Source of the DNA: UBA2767 sp965228625
GTDB taxonomy: Bacteria > Pseudomonadota > Alphaproteobacteria > Rhizobiales > Methyloligellaceae
Reading direction: 5' to 3'
DNA length: 64,000 bases
NCBI GenBank assembly: GCA_965228625.1
Contig: OZ245829.1
Span: forward strand, 3,162,001 to 3,226,000
Below, in pieces: positions 34,257 to 42,416 of this stretch. A model generated the notes under the pieces. That model saw only the letters and a program-made list of their open reading frames with translations. It made no database searches and had not been told where the DNA came from. Position numbers and translations under genes: made by a program. Positions within the stretch are counted from its first letter, which is position 1; each line of letters starts with the position of its first letter.

Positions 34257-35090
34257 TTACGCGTCGCAGACCTCGTTCGCCTGCGCGTTCAGGTGGATGG
34301 ACAGATCGGTGATGGTGGGTGCCTCACCGGTGAGCGGATTGGCCGGGTCCCAGGACACGTTCACATTCTCGAAACGGCACGCCCGCGCGTCGTAGATCAG
34401 CAGGCGTCCCGCCAGGGATTCGCCCACGCCGATCAGCTCCTTGAGCACCTCGGTTGCCTGAAGAGTGCCCATGACGCCGGCAATCGCGCCGAGGATGCCG
34501 ACCTCGGAACAGTTGGCGACGGTCCCCGGCGGCGGCGCCTCGGGGAAAATGCACCGATAGCTGGGGAACGGCCTGCCGTCCTCGCCGCGTTCAAACGCGC
34601 GGAAGGTGGTGAGGTAGCCGTCGAAGGGCCCAAGCGCTGCGAACACAAGCGGGCGCCTTGCGAAATAGCAGGCGTCGTTGGTCAGATACCGCGTGGCGAA
34701 ATTGTCGGACCCGTCGGCCACGATGTCGTAGGACGAGATCACGTCAAGGGCGTTTTCGGCGGTCAGGCGTTCCGGGTGCGGCTGCACTTTGACATGCGGA
34801 TTCAGACGGGAAATGGCCTCCGCCGCGCTGTCGGTCTTGAGCGCGCCCACCTGGTCGGTATCGTGGATCACCTGGCGCTGCAGATTGTCGAGGCTGACAT
34901 GGTCATCGTCGATAATGCCGATCGTCCCGACCCCGGCGGCCGCCAGATACATGAGCAGCGGGGAGCCGAGCCCGCCGGCGCCGACAACCAGGACCTTCGA
35001 CTCCTTGAGTTTCTGCTGGCCCTGGCCGCCCACTTCATGAAGCACGAGGTGGCGCTTGTAGCGGTCGATTTCTTCAGGGGTGAGCTTCAT
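34257..35090 (-). CDS. moeB: MoeB/ThiF/HesA-family adenylyltransferase
   Basis: A 277-residue E1-like enzyme that adenylates the C-terminal glycine of a sulfur-carrier protein (MoaD or ThiS). It has the nucleotide motif VLVVGAGGLGSPLLMYLA with DDDHVSLDNLQRQV, and DGSDNFATRYL. The zinc-binding cysteine pairs of typical MoeB are degraded: only one Cys of the first pair remains (SYRC), and the C-terminal CxxC is replaced by a stretch reading DPANPLTGEAP. The gene sits between dut and the oxidoreductases; no moaD or thiS partner is nearby. Confidence 0.85.
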   Translation of the reverse strand: MKLTPEEIDRYKRHLVLHEVGGQGQQKLKESKVLVVGAGGLGSPLLMYLAAAGVGTIGIIDDDHVSLDNLQRQVIHDTDQVGALKTDSAAEAISRLNPHVKVQPHPERLTAENALDVISSYDIVADGSDNFATRYLTNDACYFARRPLVFAALGPFDGYLTTFRAFERGEDGRPFPSYRCIFPEAPPPGTVANCSEVGILGAIAGVMGTLQATEVLKELIGVGESLAGRLLIYDARACRFENVNVSWDPANPLTGEAPTITDLSIHLNAQANEVCDA

Positions 35091-35142
35091 AAGCCTACTG
35101 ATACTCCAAACCCGCGTGCGTTCGCCAGAGCGGACACTGCGT

Positions 35143-35616
35143 TCAGCCGGTTCCCGTCGAGCCGAACCCTCCCGAACCGCGGGAGCTCGCGTTCAACTGC
35201 GCGACCTCGACCAGTGCGACGCGCGGTACCGGTTGTATCACCATCTGGGCGATGCGCATGCCGCGTTCCACCGTGAACGGCTCGGTTCCGTGATTGATCA
35301 GCAGCACTTTTACTTCACCGCGATAGTCCGCATCAATCGTGCCCGGCGAATTGAGTACGGTCACACCGTGTTTGTGCGCAAGGCCGGATCGCGGGCGAAT
35401 CTGCGCCTCGAGCCCTTCCGGCAGCTCCATGGCGAAGCCCGTGGGGACGAGTGCGCGCGCGCCCGGCGCAAGTTCAAGAGGGGCGTCTTCGCGCACCGCG
35501 GCGGCAAGGTCGAGGCCGGCGGCGGCGGCGCTTTGCTGCTCCGGGAGCGGCAGACCGGCGCCGTGCTCGAGGCGGCGCACGGCGACCTTCACGGCCTGTT
35601 GGCTTTCTCTGCTCAT
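35143..35616 (-). CDS. dut: Deoxyuridine 5'-triphosphate nucleotidohydrolase
   Basis: dUTPase hydrolyses dUTP to dUMP, keeping uracil out of DNA. The 157-residue protein has the five family motifs, among them AAGLDLAAA, RPRSGLAHKHG, GTIDADYRGE, and the C-terminal GSGGFGSTG, which closes over the active site. The start overlaps the stop of the upstream coaBC by four bases (ATGA), so both are translationally coupled, as in many Proteobacteria. Confidence 0.96.
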   Translation of the reverse strand: MSRESQQAVKVAVRRLEHGAGLPLPEQQSAAAAGLDLAAAVREDAPLELAPGARALVPTGFAMELPEGLEAQIRPRSGLAHKHGVTVLNSPGTIDADYRGEVKVLLINHGTEPFTVERGMRIAQMVIQPVPRVALVEVAQLNASSRGSGGFGSTGTG

Positions 35617-37052
35617 ACCGTCTCCCCGTCGGTCGCGACATGCTCGCCGATGCGCCGGATCAGCCGTTCGGCGACCTGGTCTTTTCCCATTTCCGGCCAG
35701 TCTTCGACACCCGCTTCCGTGACAAGGTGCACGGCGTTCATGTTACCGCCCATCACCCCGCGCGCATGGCCGACATCGTTGGCGACCAGCCAGTCGCAGC
35801 CCTTCGCGCGGCGCTTGGCCTTCGCCGCCTTGATGACGTTTTCGGTCTCCGCGGCAAACCCGATCACGAATCCCGGACGGTTCGGGCCTTGCGCGATCGT
35901 CTTGAGAATGTCCGGGTTCTGGACAAGGGAGAGTTTCATCTTCTTGGTATCCGCCTGCTTCTTCATCTTCTGGGTGACTTTTTTTTGCGTGCGCCAGTCG
36001 GCCACTGCGGCGGCGAAAATCCCGATGTCGGCGGGAAGCGCGGACGTTACCGCATCCAGCATGTCCTCAGCGGATTCGACGTGAATGGTGGTGACGCCTG
36101 AGGGGTCGGGAATGTCGACCGGTCCGGTCACCAGCGTCACGCGGGCGCCGCTGCGCGCCGCCGCGGTCGCAATCGCGTGCCCCTGCTTGCCGGAAGAGCG
36201 GTTGGCGATATAGCGTACCGGATCGATGGGTTCGCGGGTCGGACCGGACGTGATGATCACGTGCTTCCCGGAAAGCAGGCGCGATCCCGCCGGCTTTGCG
36301 ATGCGCTCGATTTCGTCCAGGATCTCCGGCACCTCGGCCATGCGCCCGACGCCGGCCTCGTTCGCTTCGGCCATCTCGCCTTCATTGGGACCGACAAGCG
36401 CCGCGCCGTCGTCGACCAGCCGTTGCACGTTGCGCCGGGTTGCCGGATGCGCCCACATCTGCGGGTTCATGGCCGGTGCCAGCAGAACGGGTGAATTCGT
36501 CGCCAGAAGGACAGCCGTTGCAAGGTCGTCGGCATGGCCATTGGCCAGTTTCGCCATCAGATCGGCGGTCGCGGGCGCAACGACGACGACATCGTTTTCA
36601 CGCGCGAGCCGGATATGCCCGACGTCGAATTCGGTCCGGGGGTCGAAGAGATCGGTATACGGGGCCGTTCCCGCGATAGCGCCGACCGAAAGCGGGGTTA
36701 CGAATTCCTGCCCCGCGCGGGTCAGGACCACGCGGACCCCGGCGCCTTTCTCCCGCAGCCGGCGGATGAGATCGAGGCTCTTATACGCCGCGATGCCGCC
36801 CGCCACGATGAGCAGGACACGCGGCCCGGCGCCGGCGCCCGGCGGCGTGGCGTCGATTGACGGCGCGCGCTTCAAAAAGTCATTGGGGGTGACGGCGCCC
36901 CCGGTGGCGTCCATGATTTTCTCGGCCAGCTCGAAAGACGGCTGTGCGCGGGCGTTCCTGAGGCGGCTGATGGTCGCTTCGGTGGTACCGACGCGCGCCG
37001 CGAAATCCCGTGCGGAAAACCCGTTTGACTTGAGCCATGACGCAAGCTTCAT
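35613..37052 (-). CDS. coaBC: Fusion of XRE-type HTH domain to CoaBC (phosphopantothenoylcysteine decarboxylase/synthetase)
   Basis: CoaBC joins cysteine to phosphopantothenate (CTP-dependent CoaB) and decarboxylates the product (FMN-dependent CoaC) in coenzyme A synthesis. This protein is 479 residues, about 75 more than usual. The additional N-terminus (residues 1-62) is an HTH of the XRE/Cro type, with FSARDFAARVGTTEATISRL as recognition region, fused in frame without a stop or restart. CoaC follows (about 76-250: VAGGIAAYKSLDL, FDVGHIRLA, PAMNPQMW), then CoaB (about 260-475: YIANRSSGKQG, VQNPDIL). The Cys of the CoaC loop (ACGDIGPGRM in Escherichia coli) is missing here; the loop reads MAEANEAGVGRM. 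Direct repeats precede the start. Confidence 0.93.
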   Translation of the reverse strand: MKLASWLKSNGFSARDFAARVGTTEATISRLRNARAQPSFELAEKIMDATGGAVTPNDFLKRAPSIDATPPGAGAGPRVLLIVAGGIAAYKSLDLIRRLREKGAGVRVVLTRAGQEFVTPLSVGAIAGTAPYTDLFDPRTEFDVGHIRLARENDVVVVAPATADLMAKLANGHADDLATAVLLATNSPVLLAPAMNPQMWAHPATRRNVQRLVDDGAALVGPNEGEMAEANEAGVGRMAEVPEILDEIERIAKPAGSRLLSGKHVIITSGPTREPIDPVRYIANRSSGKQGHAIATAAARSGARVTLVTGPVDIPDPSGVTTIHVESAEDMLDAVTSALPADIGIFAAAVADWRTQKKVTQKMKKQADTKKMKLSLVQNPDILKTIAQGPNRPGFVIGFAAETENVIKAAKAKRRAKGCDWLVANDVGHARGVMGGNMNAVHLVTEAGVEDWPEMGKDQVAERLIRRIGEHVATDGETV

Positions 37053-37057
37053 GAGCA

Positions 37058-37085
37058 AAAATTACATCATTCGAAAGAAAATTAC
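37058..37085 (-). promoter_or_regulatory. Paired direct repeats upstream of HTH-coaBC
   Basis: AAAATTAC (plus-strand reading) occurs at 37058-37065 and again at 37078-37085, exactly 20 bp apart, with the palindrome TTCGAA (37070-37075) between them. The block is AT-rich in GC-rich surroundings and begins 5 bases before the coaBC start codon. Spacing by two helical turns puts both copies on the same DNA face, as expected for a dimer or tandem HTH binding site. Binding by the fused HTH domain is inference. Confidence 0.5.
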
Positions 37086-37117
37086 TACAGAGGACAAGCC
37101 TTGCGTCTCGTGCAATC

Positions 37118-38698
37118 CTAGAACAGCATCGTGAGAGCGATGACCGCGAGCGACAAGGCGCCGATCCAAAGCGCCACCCGCCCGGTCCGACCCCGCTTTG
37201 CCTGTTCTTCGGCGATCCGCGTAATGGTGCTGTCGTCCAGCTTGAGCCCGTCATGGGCCATGTCCGAAAAGGCCTCCGCCGCCGACTCCGCGCGTGAGAG
37301 CAGGCGCGGGATCTCGCCGACGAAGTGACCGACCTGTTCGACGCCTTCCGCCGCATCCTGCAGCCGCCCCTCGACGCCGAGGTTCTTCTCGATCCAGCCC
37401 GAGACGACGGGCTCGGCGGTCGTCCACATGTTGAGCTGCGGATCGAGCGCGCGGCCAACGCCCTCGACGACGACCATGGTCTTCTGCAGCATCAGGAGCT
37501 GTGGCTGGGTCTGCATGTTGAACACCTCGGTGTACTGCAGGAGCTGCCCCAGCAGGTGCGACATGGAGATCTCGTCCGCGGTCCGGTCCATCAGCGGTTC
37601 GCCGATGGCACGAAGGGCCTGGGCGAAAAGCTCGACCGACTGGTTGCGCGGCACATAGCCGGCCTCGAAATGCACCTCTGACACGCGCCGGTAGTTGCGG
37701 GTGATGAAGCCGTGCAGGATTTCCGCCAGGAAGCGCCGCTCGCGTGGGCTGAGCCGTCCCATGATGCCGAAATCGACGGCCACGATGCGTCCCTGATCGT
37801 CGACGAACAGGTTGCCCGGATGCATATCGGCGTGAAAGAAGCCGTCGCGCATCGCATGGCGCAGAAAGGACTGGATAAGGACACGGCCGAGCCGTTTCAG
37901 GTCGTGGCCCGTCTTCTTGAGCGCCGCATGGTCGGAAAGCGGCGTGCCGTCGATCCATTCAAGGGTCAGGACCCGCCGCGCGCTCCGCGTCCAGTCGACC
38001 GTGGGCACACGGAAGTCCTCGTCATTCGCGGTGTTCTCCGCCATCTCCGAGATCGCCGCGGCCTCGAGACGCAGATCCATCTCGATGGCGACGGATTTTG
38101 CCAGCGTATCGACGATCGCGTAGGGGCGCAGGCGCCGGGTTGGCGGATGAAGCCGCTCGATCATGCGCGCGGCCATGTAGTAGCTCTCGAGATCCTTGCG
38201 GAACCGGCTTTCGACATGCGGCCTCAGGATCTTCACCGCGACCGTACGGAGCGTCCCGTCCTTGTTCTTGACGGTGGCCTTGTGAACCTGGGCGATCGAC
38301 GCCGCGGCGACCGGCTCGCCGAAGTCCTCAAACAGTTCCTCCACCGGCTGGCCGAGGCTCTCCTTTACCGCGAGCCGTGCCTCGTTCATCGAGAATGGCG
38401 GCAGCTTGTCCTGGAGTTTGGCGAGGTCCTGCGCGATTTCCCGCCCGATTACGTCGTCCCGTGTCGCGAGAAACTGCCCAAGCTTGATGTAGCTCGGACC
38501 GAGCGCCGTCAGCGCCGCCGACAGTTTCCGCTCGTTATTGGCGCCGGCGCGCTTTCTGCGCATGGGCGCGGTCATGCGCGCGAACAGCCGCACCGGTTCC
38601 GGCAGGTCCGCGTTTTCCGGCACGACCCGTGCACCGTGACGCAGAACGATGAAACCGGCCCGGGACAATCGGGCGATGTTGAAGACCGTGCTGATCAT
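37118..38698 (-). CDS. ubiB: UbiB/ABC1-type ATPase of ubiquinone biosynthesis
   Basis: A 526-residue UbiB protein, an atypical kinase-fold ATPase that helps extract ubiquinone precursors from membranes. The family KxGQ motif is LGPSYIKLGQFLATR at about residue 80, with the invariant Lys and Glu further on and the metal site AVDFGIMGRLSP. Two C-terminal transmembrane segments are replaced here by one clear one (VALWIGALSLAVIALTMLF). It follows ubiE after 19 bases on the same strand and is co-transcribed. Confidence 0.95.
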   Translation of the reverse strand: MISTVFNIARLSRAGFIVLRHGARVVPENADLPEPVRLFARMTAPMRRKRAGANNERKLSAALTALGPSYIKLGQFLATRDDVIGREIAQDLAKLQDKLPPFSMNEARLAVKESLGQPVEELFEDFGEPVAAASIAQVHKATVKNKDGTLRTVAVKILRPHVESRFRKDLESYYMAARMIERLHPPTRRLRPYAIVDTLAKSVAIEMDLRLEAAAISEMAENTANDEDFRVPTVDWTRSARRVLTLEWIDGTPLSDHAALKKTGHDLKRLGRVLIQSFLRHAMRDGFFHADMHPGNLFVDDQGRIVAVDFGIMGRLSPRERRFLAEILHGFITRNYRRVSEVHFEAGYVPRNQSVELFAQALRAIGEPLMDRTADEISMSHLLGQLLQYTEVFNMQTQPQLLMLQKTMVVVEGVGRALDPQLNMWTTAEPVVSGWIEKNLGVEGRLQDAAEGVEQVGHFVGEIPRLLSRAESAAEAFSDMAHDGLKLDDSTITRIAEEQAKRGRTGRVALWIGALSLAVIALTMLF

Positions 38699-38717
38699 TG
38701 CCCCGCCCGCCTGAACG

Positions 38718-39497
38718 TCAAAGCTTCCATCCCGAGTGGATCGCGGCGATGCCGCCGGTCAGGTCCCGGTATCGAACCTGCTCGAAGCCTGCCCGGCGAA
38801 TCATCGCGGCAAAGTCCTCCTGGTCGGGAAAATTGCGAATGCTCTCGACCAGGTACTGGTAGGACTCCCGGTCGCCGGCGACGAGGCCGCCGAGCGCGGG
38901 GATCGCGTTGAAGGAATACTGTTCGTACAGCGTATCCAGCAGCGGAACGTTGACGTGGGAAAACTCCAGACACAGAAACCTGCCGCCGGGTTTGAGCACG
39001 CGGAACGCTTCACTCAGAGCGTCTTCGATGTGTGTCACGTTGCGGATGCCGAATGCGATGGTGTAGGCGTCCGCGCCGCCATCGCAAACCGGCAATGCGC
39101 CGGCGTCACCGACAAGAAGCTCAAGCCGCGCCGGGTCCAACGACGCGAAACGGTTTTTTGCCACGCCCAGCATCTCCGCGGAAATGTCGCAGATCGTGCA
39201 CCGCGCCCCGGCGCCCGCCGTCTCGAGGTAGCGTGCGGCAATGTCGCCGGTCCCTCCGGCCACGTCCAGCAGCTCAAAGGCGCGCGCGTCCCGCGGCGGG
39301 GCGAGCCAGGCGATCATGTCGTCCTTCCACAAGCGGTGGAGGCCGCCGGACATCAGGTCGTTCATCAGGTCGTAGCGCCGGGCAACGCGGGAAAACACCT
39401 GGTTTACAAGGCGCTGGCGCTCGCCTTCGGCGACCGGCGTAAAGCCAAATTGCTCGCCGTCCTCTGAACCGTTACTTTGCCCCTGCGATCCGCTCAT
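38718..39497 (-). CDS. ubiE: Ubiquinone/menaquinone biosynthesis C-methyltransferase
   Basis: UbiE methylates the benzoquinol ring (C2) using SAM. From the ATG at 39497 the protein has 259 residues. The conserved RVARRYDLMNDLMSGGLHRLWK is near residue 38, SAM motif LLDVAGGTGDIAARYLE near 77, and GIRNVTHIEDALSEAFRVLKPG near 162. The open frame continues far upstream over mutM in antisense and is not coding there. Divergent from mutM, co-transcribed with ubiB. Confidence 0.96.
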   Translation of the reverse strand: MSGSQGQSNGSEDGEQFGFTPVAEGERQRLVNQVFSRVARRYDLMNDLMSGGLHRLWKDDMIAWLAPPRDARAFELLDVAGGTGDIAARYLETAGAGARCTICDISAEMLGVAKNRFASLDPARLELLVGDAGALPVCDGGADAYTIAFGIRNVTHIEDALSEAFRVLKPGGRFLCLEFSHVNVPLLDTLYEQYSFNAIPALGGLVAGDRESYQYLVESIRNFPDQEDFAAMIRRAGFEQVRYRDLTGGIAAIHSGWKL

Positions 39498-39585
39498 GGG
39501 CGGACAATAGCCCAGCGCCCTGCGGCGCGCCATGGCCTGCGTGCGGGGCTGCACTGCAATTGCGAGATACGGTTTACGCGAAAAA

Positions 39586-40470
39586 ATGCCGGAACTTCCC
39601 GAAGTTGAGACAGTACGCCGCGGGCTGGAAGGAGCGCTCGTGGGAGCGCGCTTCGCCCGCGTCGAGCAACGCCGGCCGGATCTGCGGTTTCCGTTTCCGG
39701 AACAGTTCGTGGAACGACTGTCCGGCCAGCGCATCGAGGCCTTGTCGCGGCGCGCGAAATACCTGCTGGTCCACCTGGAGGGCGGTGAGGTCCTGATCAT
39801 GCATCTCGGCATGAGCGGGCGGTTCAAGGTCCTGCGCGCCGGGGCGAATGCGCGGAAGCCCGGAGAATTCCTGTACGAGGCCGGGGACGGGTCCCGGCAC
39901 GACCATGTCCTGTTCGCCATGAGCAACGGCGCGACCGTCATCTACAACGACGCCCGGCGCTTCGGCTTCATGGACCTGGCACGAGCGGACAGGCTGGAGG
40001 CGCACAAGCTGATGGCCGGCCTCGGCGTCGAGCCCCTGGGCGCGGACCTCACGCCCGACTATCTCGCGGCGCGCTGCGTCGGCAAGCAAACCAGCCTGAA
40101 GGCGGCGTTGCTCGATCAGCGGATCATCGCCGGGTTGGGCAATATCTACGTCTGCGAGGCGCTCTACCGGTCCGGGCTTTCCCCGCGCCGCAAAGCGTCG
40201 GTGCTGGCCACCAAGGCCGGACAGGCAACGGTTCGCGCCGAGCGGTTGGTCCCGGAAGTGAAGGCGGTGCTCGAGGAAGCCATCGAAGCCGGCGGCTCGA
40301 CGCTGCGGGACTATCATGCGCCGGAGGGGGATCTGGGTTACTTCCAGCATGCGTTTGCGGTTTACGGGCGGGAAGGGCTAGAGTGCGCGCGGCCGGGCTG
40401 TGGCGGCACCATCCGGCGTATCGTTCAAGGAGGCCGCTCCACGTTTTTCTGTCCGCGCTGTCAGCGCTGA
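39586..40470 (+). CDS. mutM: Formamidopyrimidine-DNA glycosylase (Fpg/MutM)
   Basis: MutM removes 8-oxoguanine and formamidopyrimidines from DNA. The 294-residue protein starts with PELPEVETVRRGL, in which Pro1 (after Met removal) and Glu2 are catalytic. The conserved Lys lies in RRAKYLLV, the helix-two-turn-helix in QRIIAGLGNIYVCEAL, and the C-terminal zinc finger is complete (CARPGCGG and CPRC). The ATG at 39586 is fixed by the catalytic N-terminus. Divergent from ubiE. Confidence 0.97.
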   Translation: MPELPEVETVRRGLEGALVGARFARVEQRRPDLRFPFPEQFVERLSGQRIEALSRRAKYLLVHLEGGEVLIMHLGMSGRFKVLRAGANARKPGEFLYEAGDGSRHDHVLFAMSNGATVIYNDARRFGFMDLARADRLEAHKLMAGLGVEPLGADLTPDYLAARCVGKQTSLKAALLDQRIIAGLGNIYVCEALYRSGLSPRRKASVLATKAGQATVRAERLVPEVKAVLEEAIEAGGSTLRDYHAPEGDLGYFQHAFAVYGREGLECARPGCGGTIRRIVQGGRSTFFCPRCQR

Positions 40471-40577
40471 AAAGGGGCGTCGCGCCTCACCATCCGACAA
40501 CCACGTCAATCCATTCAAACGACCTCATCAATGAAGGAACCGGACCGGTTCGGCGTTCGGTGCCTCGCAACGGGAAC

Positions 40578-41357
40578 ATGCAAATGGCCTACGAGCACAT
40601 CATCGTCAAAACGAAGGGCAAGGTCGGGCTGATCACGCTCAACCGCCCGGACGCGCTGAACGCGCTGAATACCGAGCTCAACATCGAACTGGGCCGGGCG
40701 CTGGACAAATTCGAAGCGAAGGGCGAGGTCGGCTGCATCGTCATTACGGGGAGCGAAAAGGCGTTCGCCGCGGGCGCGGACGTCAAGGAGATGCAGCCCA
40801 AGACCTATATGGAGGCCTATAAGGAGGACTACATCCACGAGTGGGAGCGGGTGACGCGCTGCCGCCTCCCGGTCATCGCCGCGGTTTCCGGATACGCGCT
40901 CGGCGGCGGCTGCGAGCTGGCGATGATGTGCGACTTCATCATCGCGTCGGACACGGCGGTCTTTGGCCAGCCCGAGATCAATCTCGGAATACTGCCCGGC
41001 GCCGGCGGCACGCAACGGCTGACACGCCTGGTCGGCAAATCCAAGGCCATGGAAATGTGCTTGACGGGCCGTTTCATGGACGCCGATGAAGCCGAGCGCG
41101 CCGGTCTCGTGAGCCGCGTCGTGCCCGCGGACAAGCTGCTCGATGAAGCGCTGAAAACCGCGGAGAAAATCGCCGGCTTCTCGCGGCCGGCGGTGTTCAT
41201 GGTCAAGGAATCGGTCGAGCGTGCCTACGAGACTACGCTCGCGGAGGGCATCCGGTTCGAGCGGCGCCTGTTCCATTCGACCTTCGCCATGGCGGATCAG
41301 AAAGAGGGCATGCAGGCGTTCATCGAGAAACGCAGTCCGGCGTTCAAGAACAGGTAG
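40578..41357 (+). CDS. Enoyl-CoA hydratase (crotonase family)
   Basis: A 259-residue crotonase-type enzyme that hydrates trans-2-enoyl-CoA in fatty-acid oxidation. The oxyanion-hole residues lie in AFAAGADVKEM and YALGGGCELAMMCD, and the two catalytic Glu are in GGGCELA and GQPEINLGILPGAGGTQRL. ATG at 40578 or 40584 are both usable. Located between mutM and rpsT, the usual place in Hyphomicrobiales, where it is often annotated fadB1 or ech. The frame extends upstream over mutM without similarity. Confidence 0.93.
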   Translation: MQMAYEHIIVKTKGKVGLITLNRPDALNALNTELNIELGRALDKFEAKGEVGCIVITGSEKAFAAGADVKEMQPKTYMEAYKEDYIHEWERVTRCRLPVIAAVSGYALGGGCELAMMCDFIIASDTAVFGQPEINLGILPGAGGTQRLTRLVGKSKAMEMCLTGRFMDADEAERAGLVSRVVPADKLLDEALKTAEKIAGFSRPAVFMVKESVERAYETTLAEGIRFERRLFHSTFAMADQKEGMQAFIEKRSPAFKNR

Positions 41358-41516
41358 GACGGTTGTCCGGGAATTGCGCAGGATAATTGCCCGCGGAGAA
41401 AGTTGACCCGCCCCGGACGCGGCAGTATACACGTGCGCAAATTGCCCACGCAGCGTCGGCCGAGACGATCTTCGGCTCCTCGGGCTCCAGGTCTCAAAGA
41501 CAAGGTTATCGAAGCA

Positions 41517-41783
41517 ATGGCGAATACGAAGTCCGCGAAGAAGGCGGTACGCAAGATTGCACGGCGTACGGATGTCAACGGCGCACGGCGCAGCCGCATG
41601 CGGACCTATGTCCGCAAGGTCGAGGAAGCGATCGAAGCCGGAGACAAGAAAGCAGCGGAAGAAGCCTTCAGGCTGGCGCAGCCCGAAGTAATACGGGCGG
41701 CGCAGAAGCGCGTGCTGCACAAGAACACCGCCTCACGGCGGCTGTCCCGGCTGTCGGCGCGCGTCAAGGCCCTCGGGGCCTGA
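41517..41783 (+). CDS. rpsT: 30S ribosomal protein S20
   Basis: S20 binds 16S rRNA helices 9 and 44. The 88-residue protein is all-helical and basic, starting MANTKSAKKAVRK and ending RRLSRLSARVKALGA, as usual. A short GGGCC/GGCCC stem spans its stop codon and is followed nine bases later by TTTTTTT at 41800, a possible weak terminator. In many Hyphomicrobiales dnaA comes next; here a 633-bp gene-free stretch and a rhodanese intervene. Confidence 0.97.
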   Translation: MANTKSAKKAVRKIARRTDVNGARRSRMRTYVRKVEEAIEAGDKKAAEEAFRLAQPEVIRAAQKRVLHKNTASRRLSRLSARVKALGA

Positions 41784-42416
41784 CCGGCCCACCGCAGATT
41801 TTTTTCAATATTTTTCCAAACCTGTTGCAGTAAGGTAACAGCGGGACGACTGTTGTGTGACAGCAACGCGTCGTGTCCCGTGACTCAGCGCCAAATCAAC
41901 TATTATTCAACGGCTTAACAGGGCCGAGCTGCGGGAAAATCGGCAATTCTCTTTGGCCAAAAAGCGCACCACATGCGCATTTTCCACAACGGTATCCGAC
42001 ATGCGGACGGCGGATTCCATCTTGAATCTCAGGTGCTTGAGTTTCGCACGGCGGGAAGCCGCAGGGAGGCTTCAACTGACGCTGGAAAATGCCAAGATTT
42101 GCGTGCCCGATCCGCCAAAACCTGTTGCGCCTCGGGCGGCGGCTGTGTTATCAAATAGTCATCCGAACGGGGATGATCCCCTCCTAACATAGTATAGTTA
42201 AGTATTCGCTGGCACCTGCCAAGCATTAAAAGAGTATTGTCTCGAGTAAGAGTTTCTCAGTCAGAGGGCCGCTGTATTGTAAGAGTGTTGTAGCAAACTT
42301 CCGTTCTTGACAAGGAGGACAGCATCGCGCGGAGGCTTCACTTGAAAGGCGTGATGGGTCTGATAACGCGGGTTTTACGGGGTCCAGTTGCTCGTGAGTG
42401 TTAAACGGGGGCTCAA
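41784..42416. other. 633-bp gene-free, structured region before the rhodanese-dnaA genes
   Basis: No convincing gene is visible. The region holds an AT-rich run (41800-41822), a hairpin CTGTTGC-AGTAAG-GTAACAG (41822-41841), a longer imperfect inverted repeat from GGGACGAC (41843) to GTCGTGTCCC (41879), a DnaA-box-like TTTTCCACA (41980-41988, one mismatch to TTATCCACA), three GANTC sites (41882, 42011, 42023), the palindrome GGGGAT-G-ATCCCC (42169-42181) and three AAGAGT repeats (42230, 42248, 42281). TTGACA at 42306 may belong to the promoter of the rhodanese. It could be a dnaA control region or, less likely, part of an origin. Confidence 0.45.

Noticed and set aside
32312..34312. 666-codon open frame on the plus strand opposite the SDR and FMN oxidase genes
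   Set aside because: Antisense to two clear enzyme genes; no domain features or ribosome site.
41784..42416. Confirmed replication origin
   Set aside because: Only one near-match DnaA box and no cluster of boxes or clear CtrA sites (TTAA-N7-TTAA); origin function cannot be claimed.
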